The position numbers and the translations under genes were made by a program. Of a stretch of 64,000 nt of DNA, positions 15,402 to 24,425 are shown one piece after another (the first letter of the stretch is position 1; each line of letters begins with the position of its first letter). The DNA comes from Variovorax paradoxus (GTDB lineage Bacteria > Pseudomonadota > Gammaproteobacteria > Burkholderiales > Burkholderiaceae_C). The notes under the pieces were generated by a model. It searched no databases and was not told the DNA's origin. It was given only the letters and a program-made list of their open reading frames with translations. The DNA lies in NCBI GenBank assembly GCA_016806145.1, contig CP063166.1, forward strand, positions 3,968,001 to 4,032,000, written 5' to 3'.

Positions 15402-16103
15402 TTAAACAGAGAGATAGGCCTTGATGCGCTCGACATCGGTCTTGTCGCGCGCGGTCTCGTGCACGAGGCGCCCGCCTTCGATCACGAACAGGCGGTCGGC
15501 GACATCCATGGCAAAACTCAGCACCTGCTCCGACACGACGATGGTCAGACCGCGCAGCTTTCGGATCTCGTTGAGCGCCTTGGCGATGTCCTTGATGATC
15601 GAAGGCTGGATACCCTCGGTGGGCTCGTCGAGCAGCAGCACCTTGGGATCGGTGACGAGGGCACGCGCGATGGCCAGCTGTTGCTGCTGCCCGCCCGAGA
15701 GGTTGCCGCCCTTGCGCCGGCGCATGTCCCACAGCACGGGGAAGAGCGCGTAGATCTCCTCGGGGATGCGGCGGGTCTTGGAGTTCTCGAGGCCGGTCTC
15801 GATGTTCTCCTCGACGGTCAGGGTCGGGAAGATCATGCGACCCTGGGGCACGTAGGCGATGCCCTTGGCGACGCGCCTGAAACTCTCGTCGCGCGAGACA
15901 TCCTGTCCCGCCACCTCGATGCGGCCGCTCTTCAAGGGGAGCACGCCCATGAGGCTCTTGAACAGCGTGGTCTTGCCCATGCCGTTTCTGCCCATGATGG
16001 CGACGGTCTCGTTGGCCATGCCCTCGAACGAGATGCCATGCAGGGCTTCGCTCTGGCCGTAGGCTACGTGGAGGTTTTCTACCTTGAGGTTGATGTTGCT
16101 CAT
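15402..16103 (-). CDS. urtE: Urea/amide ABC transporter ATPase UrtE
   Basis: A 233-residue LivF-like ATPase. Walker A is GRNGMGKTT, the signature is NLSGGQQQQLAIARAL, and Walker B is LLLDEPTEGIQPSII; TEGIQPSI is characteristic of UrtE rather than LivF. Start at 16103 (MSNINLKVENL). It works with UrtD as the ATPase pair for the UrtB-UrtC permease. Unlike the rest of the operon it is separated from urtD by 331 bp, which hold a large inverted-repeat element. Expression of urtE, fmdA and the FmdB-like gene may therefore be uncoupled from urtABCD. Confidence 0.92.
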   Translation of the reverse strand: MSNINLKVENLHVAYGQSEALHGISFEGMANETVAIMGRNGMGKTTLFKSLMGVLPLKSGRIEVAGQDVSRDESFRRVAKGIAYVPQGRMIFPTLTVEENIETGLENSKTRRIPEEIYALFPVLWDMRRRKGGNLSGGQQQQLAIARALVTDPKVLLLDEPTEGIQPSIIKDIAKALNEIRKLRGLTIVVSEQVLSFAMDVADRLFVIEGGRLVHETARDKTDVERIKAYLSV

Positions 16104-16170
16104 TCCTGGGCCTTTCCTGTGTGTTCTTTTTGAGGGGTGCTGTTGTTCGAGGCACGACGGTTCGGGGCGC

Positions 16171-16390
16171 GTGCACAGGACAGCGGGTACTTCCCTCCGC
16201 GAATGTCCCCCGCCTTCGGCTCCTCCTTTATTTCGCTGCGGGAAGCACCCACTGCCCTGTGCACGGAGGCGCTCGGGTCGTGCCGGCCGATCAACTGCTG
16301 CGCGTCTGGCGCGCGCCGGCGGGGTACTCCCCGCAGCGAAATAAAGGAGGAGGCCGAAGGCCGGGGGACATTCGCGGAGGGGAGTACCCC
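16171..16390. repeat. Pair of inverted ~66-70 bp repeat elements between urtD and urtE
   Basis: The 331-bp gap 16104-16434 holds no gene. Copy 1 (16185-16250) reads GGGTACTTCCCTCCGCGAAT through TTTATTTCGCTGCGG to GGGAAGCACCC. Copy 2 (16321-16390) is the same unit in reverse orientation, ending CGGAGGGGAGTACCCC. Each copy also has complementary ends (GGGTACTTCCC/GGGAAGCACCC; GGGGTACTCCCC/GGGGAGTACCCC). Copy 1 is further flanked by GTGCACAGG and CCTGTGCAC (16171-16179, 16256-16264). It resembles a short intergenic repeat or miniature element of Variovorax-type genomes; the family name is not known to me. Confidence 0.75.
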
Positions 16391-16434
16391 GTCGGCGTGA
16401 GCCCGCCCCGAACGAAGAACACAAAACAGGCGCA

Positions 16435-17178
16435 TCAATGCCCCAGATAAACGTCGATGACCTTCGGATCCGCCTGCACCTTCTCCATCGGCCCTTCCGC
16501 CAGGATCTTTCCCTGATGCATCACCGTCACCTTGTGAGCGATCTGCTTGACGAAAGCCATGTCGTGCTCGATCACGATCACCGCGCGGTTCTGGCAGATG
16601 CGCTTGAGCAGTTCGGCCGTGAGCTCGCGTTCGCGCGCGCTCATGCCCGCGATGGGTTCGTCGAGCATCAGCAACTCGGGCTCCTGCATCAGCAGCATCC
16701 CGATCTCGAGCCACTGCTTCTGACCATGGCTCAACAGGCCCGCTTCGGTGTCGAGCCGGTCGGCCAGACCGATCTCCGTCGCCACGGCCTGCACGCGTGC
16801 CTTCACTTCGTCGTCGCACTGGAAGGCCAGCGCGCCGAACACCGAGCGGCCCTTGGGAAACGACACCTCGAGGTTCTGGAACACGCTGAGGTTCTCGTAG
16901 ATCGAGGGGGTCTGGAACTTGCGCCCGATGCCCAGCCGCACGCGCTTGTGCTCGGCCATCTTCGTCAGCTCGGTGTTCTTGAACTTGATGCTGCCGCTGC
17001 TCGCGCGCGTCTTGCCGCAGATCAGGTCGAGCAGCGTCGTCTTGCCGGCCCCGTTCGGGCCGATGATCACGCGCAGCTCGTTGCGGTCGATGTAGAGCGT
17101 GAGGTCGTCGATGGCCTTGAAGCCGTCGAAGGACACGCTGAGGTCTTCCACGGCGAGCGCGAAGTCGGTGTTGCTCAT
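16435..17178 (-). CDS. urtD: Urea/amide ABC transporter ATPase UrtD
   Basis: A 247-residue LivG-like ATPase. Walker A is GPNGAGKTT, the signature region reads LLSHGQKQWLEIGMLL, with the LSHGQ variant typical of UrtD, and Walker B is LLMLDEPIAGMS. Start at 17178 (MSNTDFALAVEDL). The stop at 16435 precedes the long repeat-filled gap before urtE; on the other side urtC ends only 14 bp upstream, so urtC-urtD are tightly linked. It pairs with UrtE to drive uptake. Confidence 0.92.
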   Translation of the reverse strand: MSNTDFALAVEDLSVSFDGFKAIDDLTLYIDRNELRVIIGPNGAGKTTLLDLICGKTRASSGSIKFKNTELTKMAEHKRVRLGIGRKFQTPSIYENLSVFQNLEVSFPKGRSVFGALAFQCDDEVKARVQAVATEIGLADRLDTEAGLLSHGQKQWLEIGMLLMQEPELLMLDEPIAGMSARERELTAELLKRICQNRAVIVIEHDMAFVKQIAHKVTVMHQGKILAEGPMEKVQADPKVIDVYLGH

Positions 17179-17192
17179 GGTCGGTCTCCAGT

Positions 17193-18377
17193 TCAGGCGC
17201 GCTGGCTGCCCACGCCTTCGGGCAGCGTGGGTTCGGGTGTTGGCACGACGGGAGTCGCGGCCACCGCCGGCGGCTTGACCGCGGCCTCGCGCAGCGCCTG
17301 GCGACGCGACTTCCACCAGGGGCGGATCTTTTCCTCCCACAGGCCCGCCAGGCCCATCGGGAAGGCCATCGTCACGCCGATGAACAGCCCCGCCATCAGG
17401 AACAGCCACAGGTCCGGGAAGCTCTCCGAGAACAGCGTCTTGCCCGCGTTCACCAGCAGCGCGCCGTAGACCGCGCCCACCAGGCTCATGCGGCCGCCCA
17501 CCGCGCAGAAGATCACCATCTCGATCGAGGGAACGATGCCCACGAAGCTCGGCGACATGAAGCCCACCTGCAGCGCGAACATCGCGCCGCCGATGCCCGA
17601 GAGCCCGGCCGCCAGGCAGAAGGTGAAGACCTTGAAGTTCGACACGTCGTAGCCCGAGAAACGCACCCGGTCTTCCTTGTCGCGCATCGCCAGCAGCAAG
17701 GTGCCGAGCTTGCTGGTCTGGACCCAGCGGCACAGCACGATCGCCGCCACCAGCAGCGCCACGCAGACGTAGTAGAGGATGTACTTCGCGCTGTCGGTGC
17801 GCGTGTCCCAGCCCAGCATCGTCTTCAGGTCGGTCATGCCGTTCACCCCGCCGGTGTAGCCCTGCTGGCCGATGATCAGCACCGTGAGGATCAGCGCCAC
17901 CGCCTGCGTGATGATCGCGAAGTAGACCCCGCCCACGCGGCGCTTGAACATCGCGAAGCTGATCAGCCAGGCCAGCGCCATCGGCACCGCCACCACCAGG
18001 ATCAAGGTCAGCGGCAGGCTCTTGAACGGCAGCCAGAACGCCGGCAGCGCCGTGATCTGGTTCCAGTCCATGAAGTCGGGAATGCCGGGCGTCGACTGGA
18101 TCTTTGTCGACACCGGGTCGGAGGCCTCGAGCTTGAGGAACATCGCCATCGCGTAGCCGCCGAGCCCGAAGAACACGCCCTGCCCGAGGCTCAGCACCCC
18201 GCCGTAGCCCCACACCATCACCAGCCCTACGGCGACGAAGGCATAGGTGAGGTACTTGCCCACCAGGTTGAGTCGGAAGATGTCGAGCGACAGCGGCAGC
18301 ACCACCGCGAGCAGCAGCACCAGCAGCAGCAGGCTGCCGAGCTGGTAGCGCTGGATCGAGGCCTTGAGGAAATTCAT
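17193..18377 (-). CDS. urtC: Urea/amide ABC transporter permease UrtC
   Basis: A 394-residue LivM-like permease with about ten membrane helices. The N-terminal half begins [20 protein letters not shown]. The family segment [20 protein letters not shown] follows the second helix, and [20 protein letters not shown] lies at the coupling region. UrtC proteins (about 360-390 residues) are longer than LivM because of an insert between early helices, which is present here. The C-terminus is Pro/Val-rich and cytoplasmic. It lies 25 bp after urtB. Together with UrtB it forms the channel. Confidence 0.92.
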   Translation of the reverse strand: MNFLKASIQRYQLGSLLLLVLLLAVVLPLSLDIFRLNLVGKYLTYAFVAVGLVMVWGYGGVLSLGQGVFFGLGGYAMAMFLKLEASDPVSTKIQSTPGIPDFMDWNQITALPAFWLPFKSLPLTLILVVAVPMALAWLISFAMFKRRVGGVYFAIITQAVALILTVLIIGQQGYTGGVNGMTDLKTMLGWDTRTDSAKYILYYVCVALLVAAIVLCRWVQTSKLGTLLLAMRDKEDRVRFSGYDVSNFKVFTFCLAAGLSGIGGAMFALQVGFMSPSFVGIVPSIEMVIFCAVGGRMSLVGAVYGALLVNAGKTLFSESFPDLWLFLMAGLFIGVTMAFPMGLAGLWEEKIRPWWKSRRQALREAAVKPPAVAATPVVPTPEPTLPEGVGSQRA

Positions 18378-18402
18378 CGGGAGTTCTCCGGGAAAGCGAA
18401 AG

Positions 18403-19317
18403 TCAGCGACGCACCTTGACGGCGAACAGGCCCTGCGGGCGCATCATCAGAATGAGCACGATCAGCGACAGCGTCAGCACCTTGGCCATCGATCCGGTCA
18501 TGAAGAACTCCGAGACCGACTGCGTCTGCGCGATGCCGAAGGCCGAGACCACCGTGCCCAGCAGGCTGGCCGCGCCGCCGAAGGTGACGACCAGGAAGGC
18601 GTCGACGATGTAGAGCGAGCCCGAGGTCGGCCCGGTCGAGCCGATGGTGGTGAAGGCCGCGCCCGCCACGCCGGCGATGCCGCAGCCGATCGCGAAGGTC
18701 AGGCGGTCGGTCTTCTTCGTATCGATGCCGGTGGCGTTGGCCATCACGCGGTTGGCCACCGTGGCGCGCACCCGCAGGCCCCAGCGGCTCCGGTGCAGCG
18801 CGATCAGCACGCCGCCTGTGACCAGCGCCGTGAGCACCAGCACGAACATGCCGTTGATCGGGATGTCGAGGCCCTCGTGCGGCGTCCACGAGCCCATCAG
18901 CCACTCGGGCAGGGTCGGGCTCACCTCCTTCGGACCGATGAAAGTGCGGAAGATCTGCTGCAGCCCCAGGCTCACGCCCCAGGTCGCGAGCAGCGTGTCG
19001 AGCGGCCGCTTGTAGAGATGGCGGATCAGCGCCCATTCGACCAGCCAGCCGACGATAAACGCGAACACGAAGGCCAGCGCGATCGAGATCGGGAAGTAGT
19101 ACGGCATGAAGGCCGGTGCGAGGTGCTCGGTCACCTGCGCCGCGAGGAAGACCGAGTAGGCCCCGATGGTCATGAACTCGCCGTGCGCCATGTTGATGAC
19201 ACCCATCTGGCCGAAGATGATCGCGAGCCCCAGGCCCATGAGCAGCAGCACCGCGAAGAGGCTCAGCCCCGCGAAGCCCTGCATCAGGCCGATGTTCCAC
19301 ATGTCCGACAGCGTCAT
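18403..19317 (-). CDS. urtB: Urea/amide ABC transporter permease UrtB
   Basis: A 304-residue LivH-like permease with about eight membrane helices. Family landmarks: [35 protein letters not shown], and [20 protein letters not shown]. The start MTLSDMWN at 19317 is chosen because residues upstream of it come from the intergenic hairpin; the family N-terminus matches here. The distance from urtA is 153 bp and contains a long inverted repeat (19342-19443). The C-terminus LFAVKVRR ends 25 bp before urtC. Confidence 0.9.
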   Translation of the reverse strand: MTLSDMWNIGLMQGFAGLSLFAVLLLMGLGLAIIFGQMGVINMAHGEFMTIGAYSVFLAAQVTEHLAPAFMPYYFPISIALAFVFAFIVGWLVEWALIRHLYKRPLDTLLATWGVSLGLQQIFRTFIGPKEVSPTLPEWLMGSWTPHEGLDIPINGMFVLVLTALVTGGVLIALHRSRWGLRVRATVANRVMANATGIDTKKTDRLTFAIGCGIAGVAGAAFTTIGSTGPTSGSLYIVDAFLVVTFGGAASLLGTVVSAFGIAQTQSVSEFFMTGSMAKVLTLSLIVLILMMRPQGLFAVKVRR

Positions 19318-19341
19318 GGCGACAGTTCCAGGTGATAGTTG

Positions 19342-19443
19342 CTCCTTCCCCCTCTGGGGGAAGGTCGGGATGGGGGCATGCGGCGATGGCAATGGGCACG
19401 CCGCTTGCCCCCACCCCTGCCCTCCCCCAGAGGGGGAGGGAGA
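19342..19443. repeat. Long inverted repeat (hairpin) between urtA and urtB
   Basis: Left arm about 19345-19385 (from TTCCCCCTCTGGGGGAAGG to TGGGGGCATGCGGCG) pairs with right arm about 19399-19440 (CGCCGCTTGCCCCCA to CCCCCAGAGGGGGAGGG). The arms are near 40 bp with about five mismatches and a loop of about 13 bases. In mRNA this gives a very stable stem after the binding-protein gene, the usual place for a stem that sets the ratio of binding protein to permease. Confidence 0.75.
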
Positions 19444-19470
19444 AAGGCAAGAAGGCAGGCCGTTGGGGGA

Positions 19471-20737
19471 TTACTGGTAGCCCTTGGGGAACGGATCCGG
19501 CTTGATCAGCTCGGCCGACTCCGCCACCACCTTGAAGGTCCCGTCCGGCTGCCCCTGGCCGATGCGCGCCTTGCTCCACAGGTGATGGTTCGCGTCGAGC
19601 TTCACGTAGCCTTCGGGCGCGGTCTTCAGTTCGATGCCCGGCGAGCCGGCCACCACCTTGTCGACGTCGAAGCTGCCGGCCTTCTCGACCGCGGCCTTCC
19701 ACAGCCACGGGCCGAGGTAGCCGGCCTGCGTCACGTCGCCGATGACCGCGTCCTTGCCGTACTTGGCCTTGAAGGCAGCCACGAACTTCTTGTTGTTCTC
19801 GTTGTCGAGCGACTGGAAGTACTTCATCGACGAATAGAAGCCCGCGAAGTTCTCGCCACCCACGCCGGTCATCTCGTCCTCGGTCACGGCCAGGGTCAGC
19901 AGGAACTGCTTGTCGCCCGTGATGCCCGCGGCCTTGAGCTGCTTGTAGAAAGCCACGTTCGAGCCGCCCACCACGGCCGCGAAGATGCAGTCGGGCTTGG
20001 CGACCTTGATCTTGTTGATCAGCGAGTTGAAGTTGGTGTGGCCCAGCGGGTAGTACTCCTCGCCCTTGACCGAACCCTTCTGGAAGTTCTCGATGTGCTT
20101 GCGCGCGATCTTCATCGAGGTGCGCGGCCAGATGTAGTCGGAGCCGACGAGGAAGAAGGTCTTCGCCTTCTTCTCCTTCGCGCCCCAGTCCAGGCCCCAG
20201 ATGAATCTGCTGCGTCGCTTCCTGGCCCGTGTAGATCACGTTCTTGCTCTGCTCCAGGCCTTCGTAGAAGGTCGGGTAGTACAGGAGGCCGTTCTCCTTC
20301 TCGAACACCGGCAGCACGGCCTTGCGCGATGCGCTGGTCCAGCAGCCGAAGACGGCCGCGACCTTGTCGTTGACCAGCAGCTTCTTCGACTTCTCGGCGA
20401 AGGTCGGCCAGTCGGAGGCGCCGTCCTCCTTGATGACCTTGATCTTGCGGCCCAGGATGCCGCCCATGGCGTTGATCTGGTCGATCGCGAGCTGCTCGGC
20501 CTGGATCGAGCCGGTCTCCGAGATCGCCATCGTGCCGGTGGACGAATGCAGCTGGCCCACCGTCACCTCGGTGTCGGTCACGGCGAGCTTGGTGGTGTTG
20601 ACCTTGGCCGTGGGGAACTGGCCCTGGCCGAAGCTCAGGCCGCTCAGGCCCATCACGGGCAGCGCGGCGGCGCCTTGCAGCAGGCGGCGGCGACGCAATG
20701 CCAGGGCATCGAGGGAAAGATCGGAATCACGCGACAT
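19471..20737 (-). pseudogene. urtA: Urea/amide binding protein UrtA, frameshifted
   Basis: First gene of the urt operon, encoding the periplasmic binding protein. The start at 20737 gives [20 protein letters not shown], a Tat-like RR signal. Frame 1 reads normally to GQEATQQI and then becomes unrelated. In the next frame the protein continues [20 protein letters not shown] and on through [17 protein letters not shown] to PFPKGYQ at 19471. The sequence ATTCATCTGG at about 20198-20207 (minus strand) has one base more than the expected ATCATCTGG. Removing it gives 421 residues, the normal UrtA length. Without correction the frame stays open to 18374, through urtB. Either a sequencing error or a recent mutation; the rest looks under selection. 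Confidence 0.85.
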
Positions 20738-21008
20738 CGAAGAACTCCAGCAGGTTGAGGAAAGTACAGGCCGCGCACCATCGAAGTGCGTCGGACGGTG
20801 CGGCTGGCACCATGGCTGGAACTTTAGAAATCACTGGCCGCTGCGCGAATACGTCATTCAACGTAGCGGCACGCGCATCGCCTGCCCGCAGACTCGCGGG
20901 ACCGACGACGACGCGCGGGGACGCACGGCGGGCACGGAGCGCTTCTTGCAATGCAGCTGCACCATGCCGCCGATCCCCTCGCCGTCGCCGTCTCCACGAG
21001 ACACCCCG

Positions 21009-24000
21009 ATGCCTTCCGTCAATTCCGTGAGCGGGCAGAAGATCTTCCGCATCCGACGCGACTACAACGCCTGGGTCGCGAACGAGACGCTGGAGGACTA
21101 CGCGCTGCGCTACACGCCGCGCAGCTTCCGCAAGTGGTCGGAGTTCCGGGTCGCGAACGCGGCCTTCGGCGCCACCTCCTTCCTCGCGCTCGAGGCCATC
21201 GGCGGCGCCATCGCGCTGAGCTACGGCTTCTCGAACGCGCTGTGGGCGATTCTGGTGGTGGGGCTGATCACCTTCCTCACCGGTCTGCCGATCTCCTACT
21301 ACGCCGCGCGCCACGGCGTCGACATGGACCTGCTCACGCGCGGCGCCGGCTTCGGCTACCTGGGCTCCACCCTCACCTCGCTGATCTACGCGAGCTTCAC
21401 CTTCATCTTCTTCGCGCTCGAGGCCGCCATCCTCGCGCTCGCGCTGCAGATGTACCTCGACTGGCCGCTGTGGCTGCTCTATCTGGTGTCGTCGCTGGTC
21501 ATCATTCCGCTGGTGGCGCGCGGCATCACGCTGATCTCGGGGCTGCAGCTGTGGACGCAGCCGATCTGGATCGTGCTGTTCGTCTGCCCCTTCGTCGCGG
21601 TGCTGTTGAAGAAGCCCGAGCTCTATGCCGACTTCACCGGGCTCGTGGGCCGGGTCTCCAACAGCAGCGGCTTCGATCCGCTGATGTTCGGCGCCGCCGC
21701 CACGGTGGCCTTCTCGCTGGTGGTGCAGATCGGCGAGCAGGTCGACTACCTGCGCTTCCTGCCCGAGAAGACGGCCGCCAACCGCGCGCGCTGGTGGACC
21801 GCGGTGCTGGTGGCCGGGCCGGGCTGGATCGTGCCGGGCATGCTCAAGATGATGGGCGGCGCCTTCCTGGCCTTCCTCGCGCTGCAGCACGAGATCCCGG
21901 CCAACCACGCGATCGAGCCGACGCAGATGTACCTCACGGGCTTCGCCTACGTGCTGCGCGACCCGGCCTGGATCCTCGGCATCACGGTGCTGTTCGTGGT
22001 GGTCTCGCAGATGAAGATCAACCTCACGAACGCCTACGCCGGCTCGCTGGCCTGGTCGAACTTCTTCGCGCGGCTCACGCACAGCCATCCGGGCCGCGTG
22101 GTGTGGCTGGTGTTCAACGTGGTGATCGCGATCCTGCTGATGGCGCTGGGCGTGTTCGCCGCGCTCGAGCACGTGCTGGGCTTCTACAGCAACATCGCGA
22201 TCGCCTGGGTCGGCGCGCTGGTGGCCGACCTGGTCATCAACAAGCCGCTGGGCTGGAGCCCGAAGACCATCGAGTTCAAGCGCGCCCACCTCTACGACAT
22301 CAATCCCGTGGGCCTGGTCGCCACGCTGGTGGCGGCGGCGCTCGCGATGCTGGCCTACTCGGGCGCCATCGGCCAGTGGGCGCGCTCCTTCTCGCCCTTC
22401 ATCGCGCTGGCCACCGCGCTCGCGGTCTCGCCGCTTTTGGCCTGGCGCACGCGCGGGTGCTACTACCTCGCGCGACGCGACATCGCGCACTGGACGCCGG
22501 GGCAGATCGTGAAGTGCTCGGTCTGCGACAACGGCTTCGAATCGGAGGACATGGCCCACTGCCCGGCCTACAGCTCGCCGATCTGCTCGCTGTGCTGCAC
22601 GCTCGAGTCGCGCTGCCACGACCGCTGCAAGACCGACTCGCGCGCGGCCGAGCAGATGAGCGGCTGGCTGCAGTCGCTGCTGCCGCCGGCGCTGTCGGCG
22701 CGGCTCAACTTCCGCGTCGCCCACTACCTGATGGTGGCGGCCTCGCTGGTGGCGCTGCTGGCCACGGTGATGGGCGTGGTCTATGCGCAGGAGGCGATCA
22801 CCGGCGCCAGCGCCGTCGACCCGCGGCTGCGCGATGCCTTCCTCAAGGTCTTCACCCTGCTGTCGCTGGTGGCGGCGGTGGCGGCCTGGTGGGTGGTGCT
22901 GGGCAGCGAGAGCCGGCAGATGGCGCAGGAGGAATCGAACCGCCACAACCACCTGCTCACGGTCGAGATCGAGGCCCACCAGCGCACCGATGCCGCGCTG
23001 CAGGCCGCCAAGGAAGCGGCCGAGGCGGCCAACCAGGCCAAGACGCGCTACGTGGCCGGCATGACGCACGAGCTGCGCACGCCGCTCAACAGCATCCTGG
23101 GCTACTCGCAGATCCTGCTCAAGGGCGACGCCGCGCTGCCGCCGCGCGAGGCTGTGCAGACCATCCACCGCAGCGGCGAGCACATGCTGGGACTGATCGA
23201 CGGCCTGCTCGACCTGGCGCGCATCGAGGCCGGCCGGCTGCAGCTCGAGCCGGCACCGCTGGCGCTGCCGGCCTTCCTCGACCAGGTGGTGCACATGGTG
23301 CGGCCGCAGGCCGAGAACAAGGGCCTGGCCTTCGTCTACACCCATGCCGGGCGGCTGCCGCCCTGGGTGCATGCCGACGCCAAGTGGCTGCGCCAGATCC
23401 TCATCAACCTGCTGACCAACGCCGTGCGCTTCACCGACAGCGGCACCGTCACGCTGCACGTGGACGCGCGCCGCGAGGTGCTGCGCTTCGACGTGATCGA
23501 CACCGGCATCGGCGTGGCGCCGCAGGACCACCAGCGCATCTTCCTGCCCTTCGAGCGCGGGGCCGCGGGGCGCCGGCGCGGCGAGCCCGGCACCGGGCTG
23601 GGCCTCACGATCACCGGGCTGCTGACCTCGCTGATGGGCGGCGAGCTCAAGCTGGCCGACACCTCGTCGGCCGGCAGCACCTTCAGCGTGCGCGTCTACC
23701 TGCGCGCGGTGGCCGACCCCGGCCCGCAGGCCAAGGCCGGCGCGCTGCGCCAGCCGGTGTCGGGCTACCTCGGCGAGCGCCGCACGCTGCTGGTGGTGGA
23801 CGACCAGCCGGTGCAGCGCCAGATGCTGGCCGGCATGCTCGCGCCGCTGGGCTTCGAGGTGCGCGAAGCCGCGAGCGGCACCGAGTGCCTCGACAGCCTG
23901 CGCGAGGAGCTGCCCTCGGCGATCCTGCTCGACCTCAGCATGGACGACCTCGACGGCTGGCAGACCGCGAGCCTGGTGCGGGCCTCGGGCTTCGATGCGC

Positions 24001-24425
24001 TGCCGATCATCATCGTCTCGGCCAACATGTTCGAGAACCAGGCCGAGCGGCTGCGCGCCGCGGGCTGCCAGGCCTTCGTGGGCAAGCCGGTGATCGAGTC
24101 GGAACTGATCGCCACGCTCGAGCGCCACCTCGGCCTCGAATGGCTCGATGCCGCCGACGCGCTGCGCCCGCTGGCCGACGAGGAGCTCGCGCCCGTTCGT
24201 CCACCCCGGCTGCTGCTCGGCGAGGACGAGCGCGCCGAGCTGATGCGGCTGGTGCAGATGGGCCACGTGCGCGGCCTGCACCAGGCGCTCGACCGGCTGG
24301 CCGCCCGCTCGCCGGGCGCGTCCGCCACCTGCACCTGGCTGCGCGGCATGGTCGCGCGCTTCGAACTCGACTCCCTCCGCAAGGCCCTCGCCGAAGATGC
24401 TGACACCCTCGCCTCCCCTTCCTGA
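21009..24425 (+). CDS. NCS1 permease - histidine kinase - receiver fusion protein
   Basis: A 1138-residue hybrid sensor. Residues about 45-480 are a complete 12-helix NCS1 (cytosine/purine/allantoin-type) permease (FGATSFLALEAIGGAIALSY, TGLPISYYAARHGVDMDLLT, VVQIGEQVDYLRFLP). Residues about 503-540 are Cys-rich (KCSVC, HCPAYSSPICSLCC, RCHDRC), probably a metal site. Two more helices follow, then a HisKA domain (THELRTPLNS, His near 687), a HATPase domain (NLLTNAVRF, DTGIGV, GTGLGL) and a receiver (Asp near 975) with a short tail. It should sense a transported or bound nitrogen compound and phosphorylate a partner. It is divergent from urtA and overlaps its response regulator by 29 bp. Start ATG 21009; an in-frame ATG at 20964 is possible. 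Confidence 0.88.
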   Translation: MPSVNSVSGQKIFRIRRDYNAWVANETLEDYALRYTPRSFRKWSEFRVANAAFGATSFLALEAIGGAIALSYGFSNALWAILVVGLITFLTGLPISYYAARHGVDMDLLTRGAGFGYLGSTLTSLIYASFTFIFFALEAAILALALQMYLDWPLWLLYLVSSLVIIPLVARGITLISGLQLWTQPIWIVLFVCPFVAVLLKKPELYADFTGLVGRVSNSSGFDPLMFGAAATVAFSLVVQIGEQVDYLRFLPEKTAANRARWWTAVLVAGPGWIVPGMLKMMGGAFLAFLALQHEIPANHAIEPTQMYLTGFAYVLRDPAWILGITVLFVVVSQMKINLTNAYAGSLAWSNFFARLTHSHPGRVVWLVFNVVIAILLMALGVFAALEHVLGFYSNIAIAWVGALVADLVINKPLGWSPKTIEFKRAHLYDINPVGLVATLVAAALAMLAYSGAIGQWARSFSPFIALATALAVSPLLAWRTRGCYYLARRDIAHWTPGQIVKCSVCDNGFESEDMAHCPAYSSPICSLCCTLESRCHDRCKTDSRAAEQMSGWLQSLLPPALSARLNFRVAHYLMVAASLVALLATVMGVVYAQEAITGASAVDPRLRDAFLKVFTLLSLVAAVAAWWVVLGSESRQMAQEESNRHNHLLTVEIEAHQRTDAALQAAKEAAEAANQAKTRYVAGMTHELRTPLNSILGYSQILLKGDAALPPREAVQTIHRSGEHMLGLIDGLLDLARIEAGRLQLEPAPLALPAFLDQVVHMVRPQAENKGLAFVYTHAGRLPPWVHADAKWLRQILINLLTNAVRFTDSGTVTLHVDARREVLRFDVIDTGIGVAPQDHQRIFLPFERGAAGRRRGEPGTGLGLTITGLLTSLMGGELKLADTSSAGSTFSVRVYLRAVADPGPQAKAGALRQPVSGYLGERRTLLVVDDQPVQRQMLAGMLAPLGFEVREAASGTECLDSLREELPSAILLDLSMDDLDGWQTASLVRASGFDALPIIIVSANMFENQAERLRAAGCQAFVGKPVIESELIATLERHLGLEWLDAADALRPLADEELAPVRPPRLLLGEDERAELMRLVQMGHVRGLHQALDRLAARSPGASATCTWLRGMVARFELDSLRKALAEDADTLASPS

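Noticed and set aside
16171..16390. An insertion sequence between urtD and urtE
   Set aside because: No transposase-coding capacity; only short repeat units are present.
18374..20737. A single 787-residue protein from urtA through urtB
   Set aside because: Only the first 180 residues make sense; the rest is out-of-frame reading after the urtA frameshift.
20738..21008. Sigma-54 or NtrC sites in the urtA/kinase divergent region
   Set aside because: GGTGC-N5-GCACC is present but in the wrong arm order for NtrC, and no GG-N10-GC pair fits a -24/-12 promoter.
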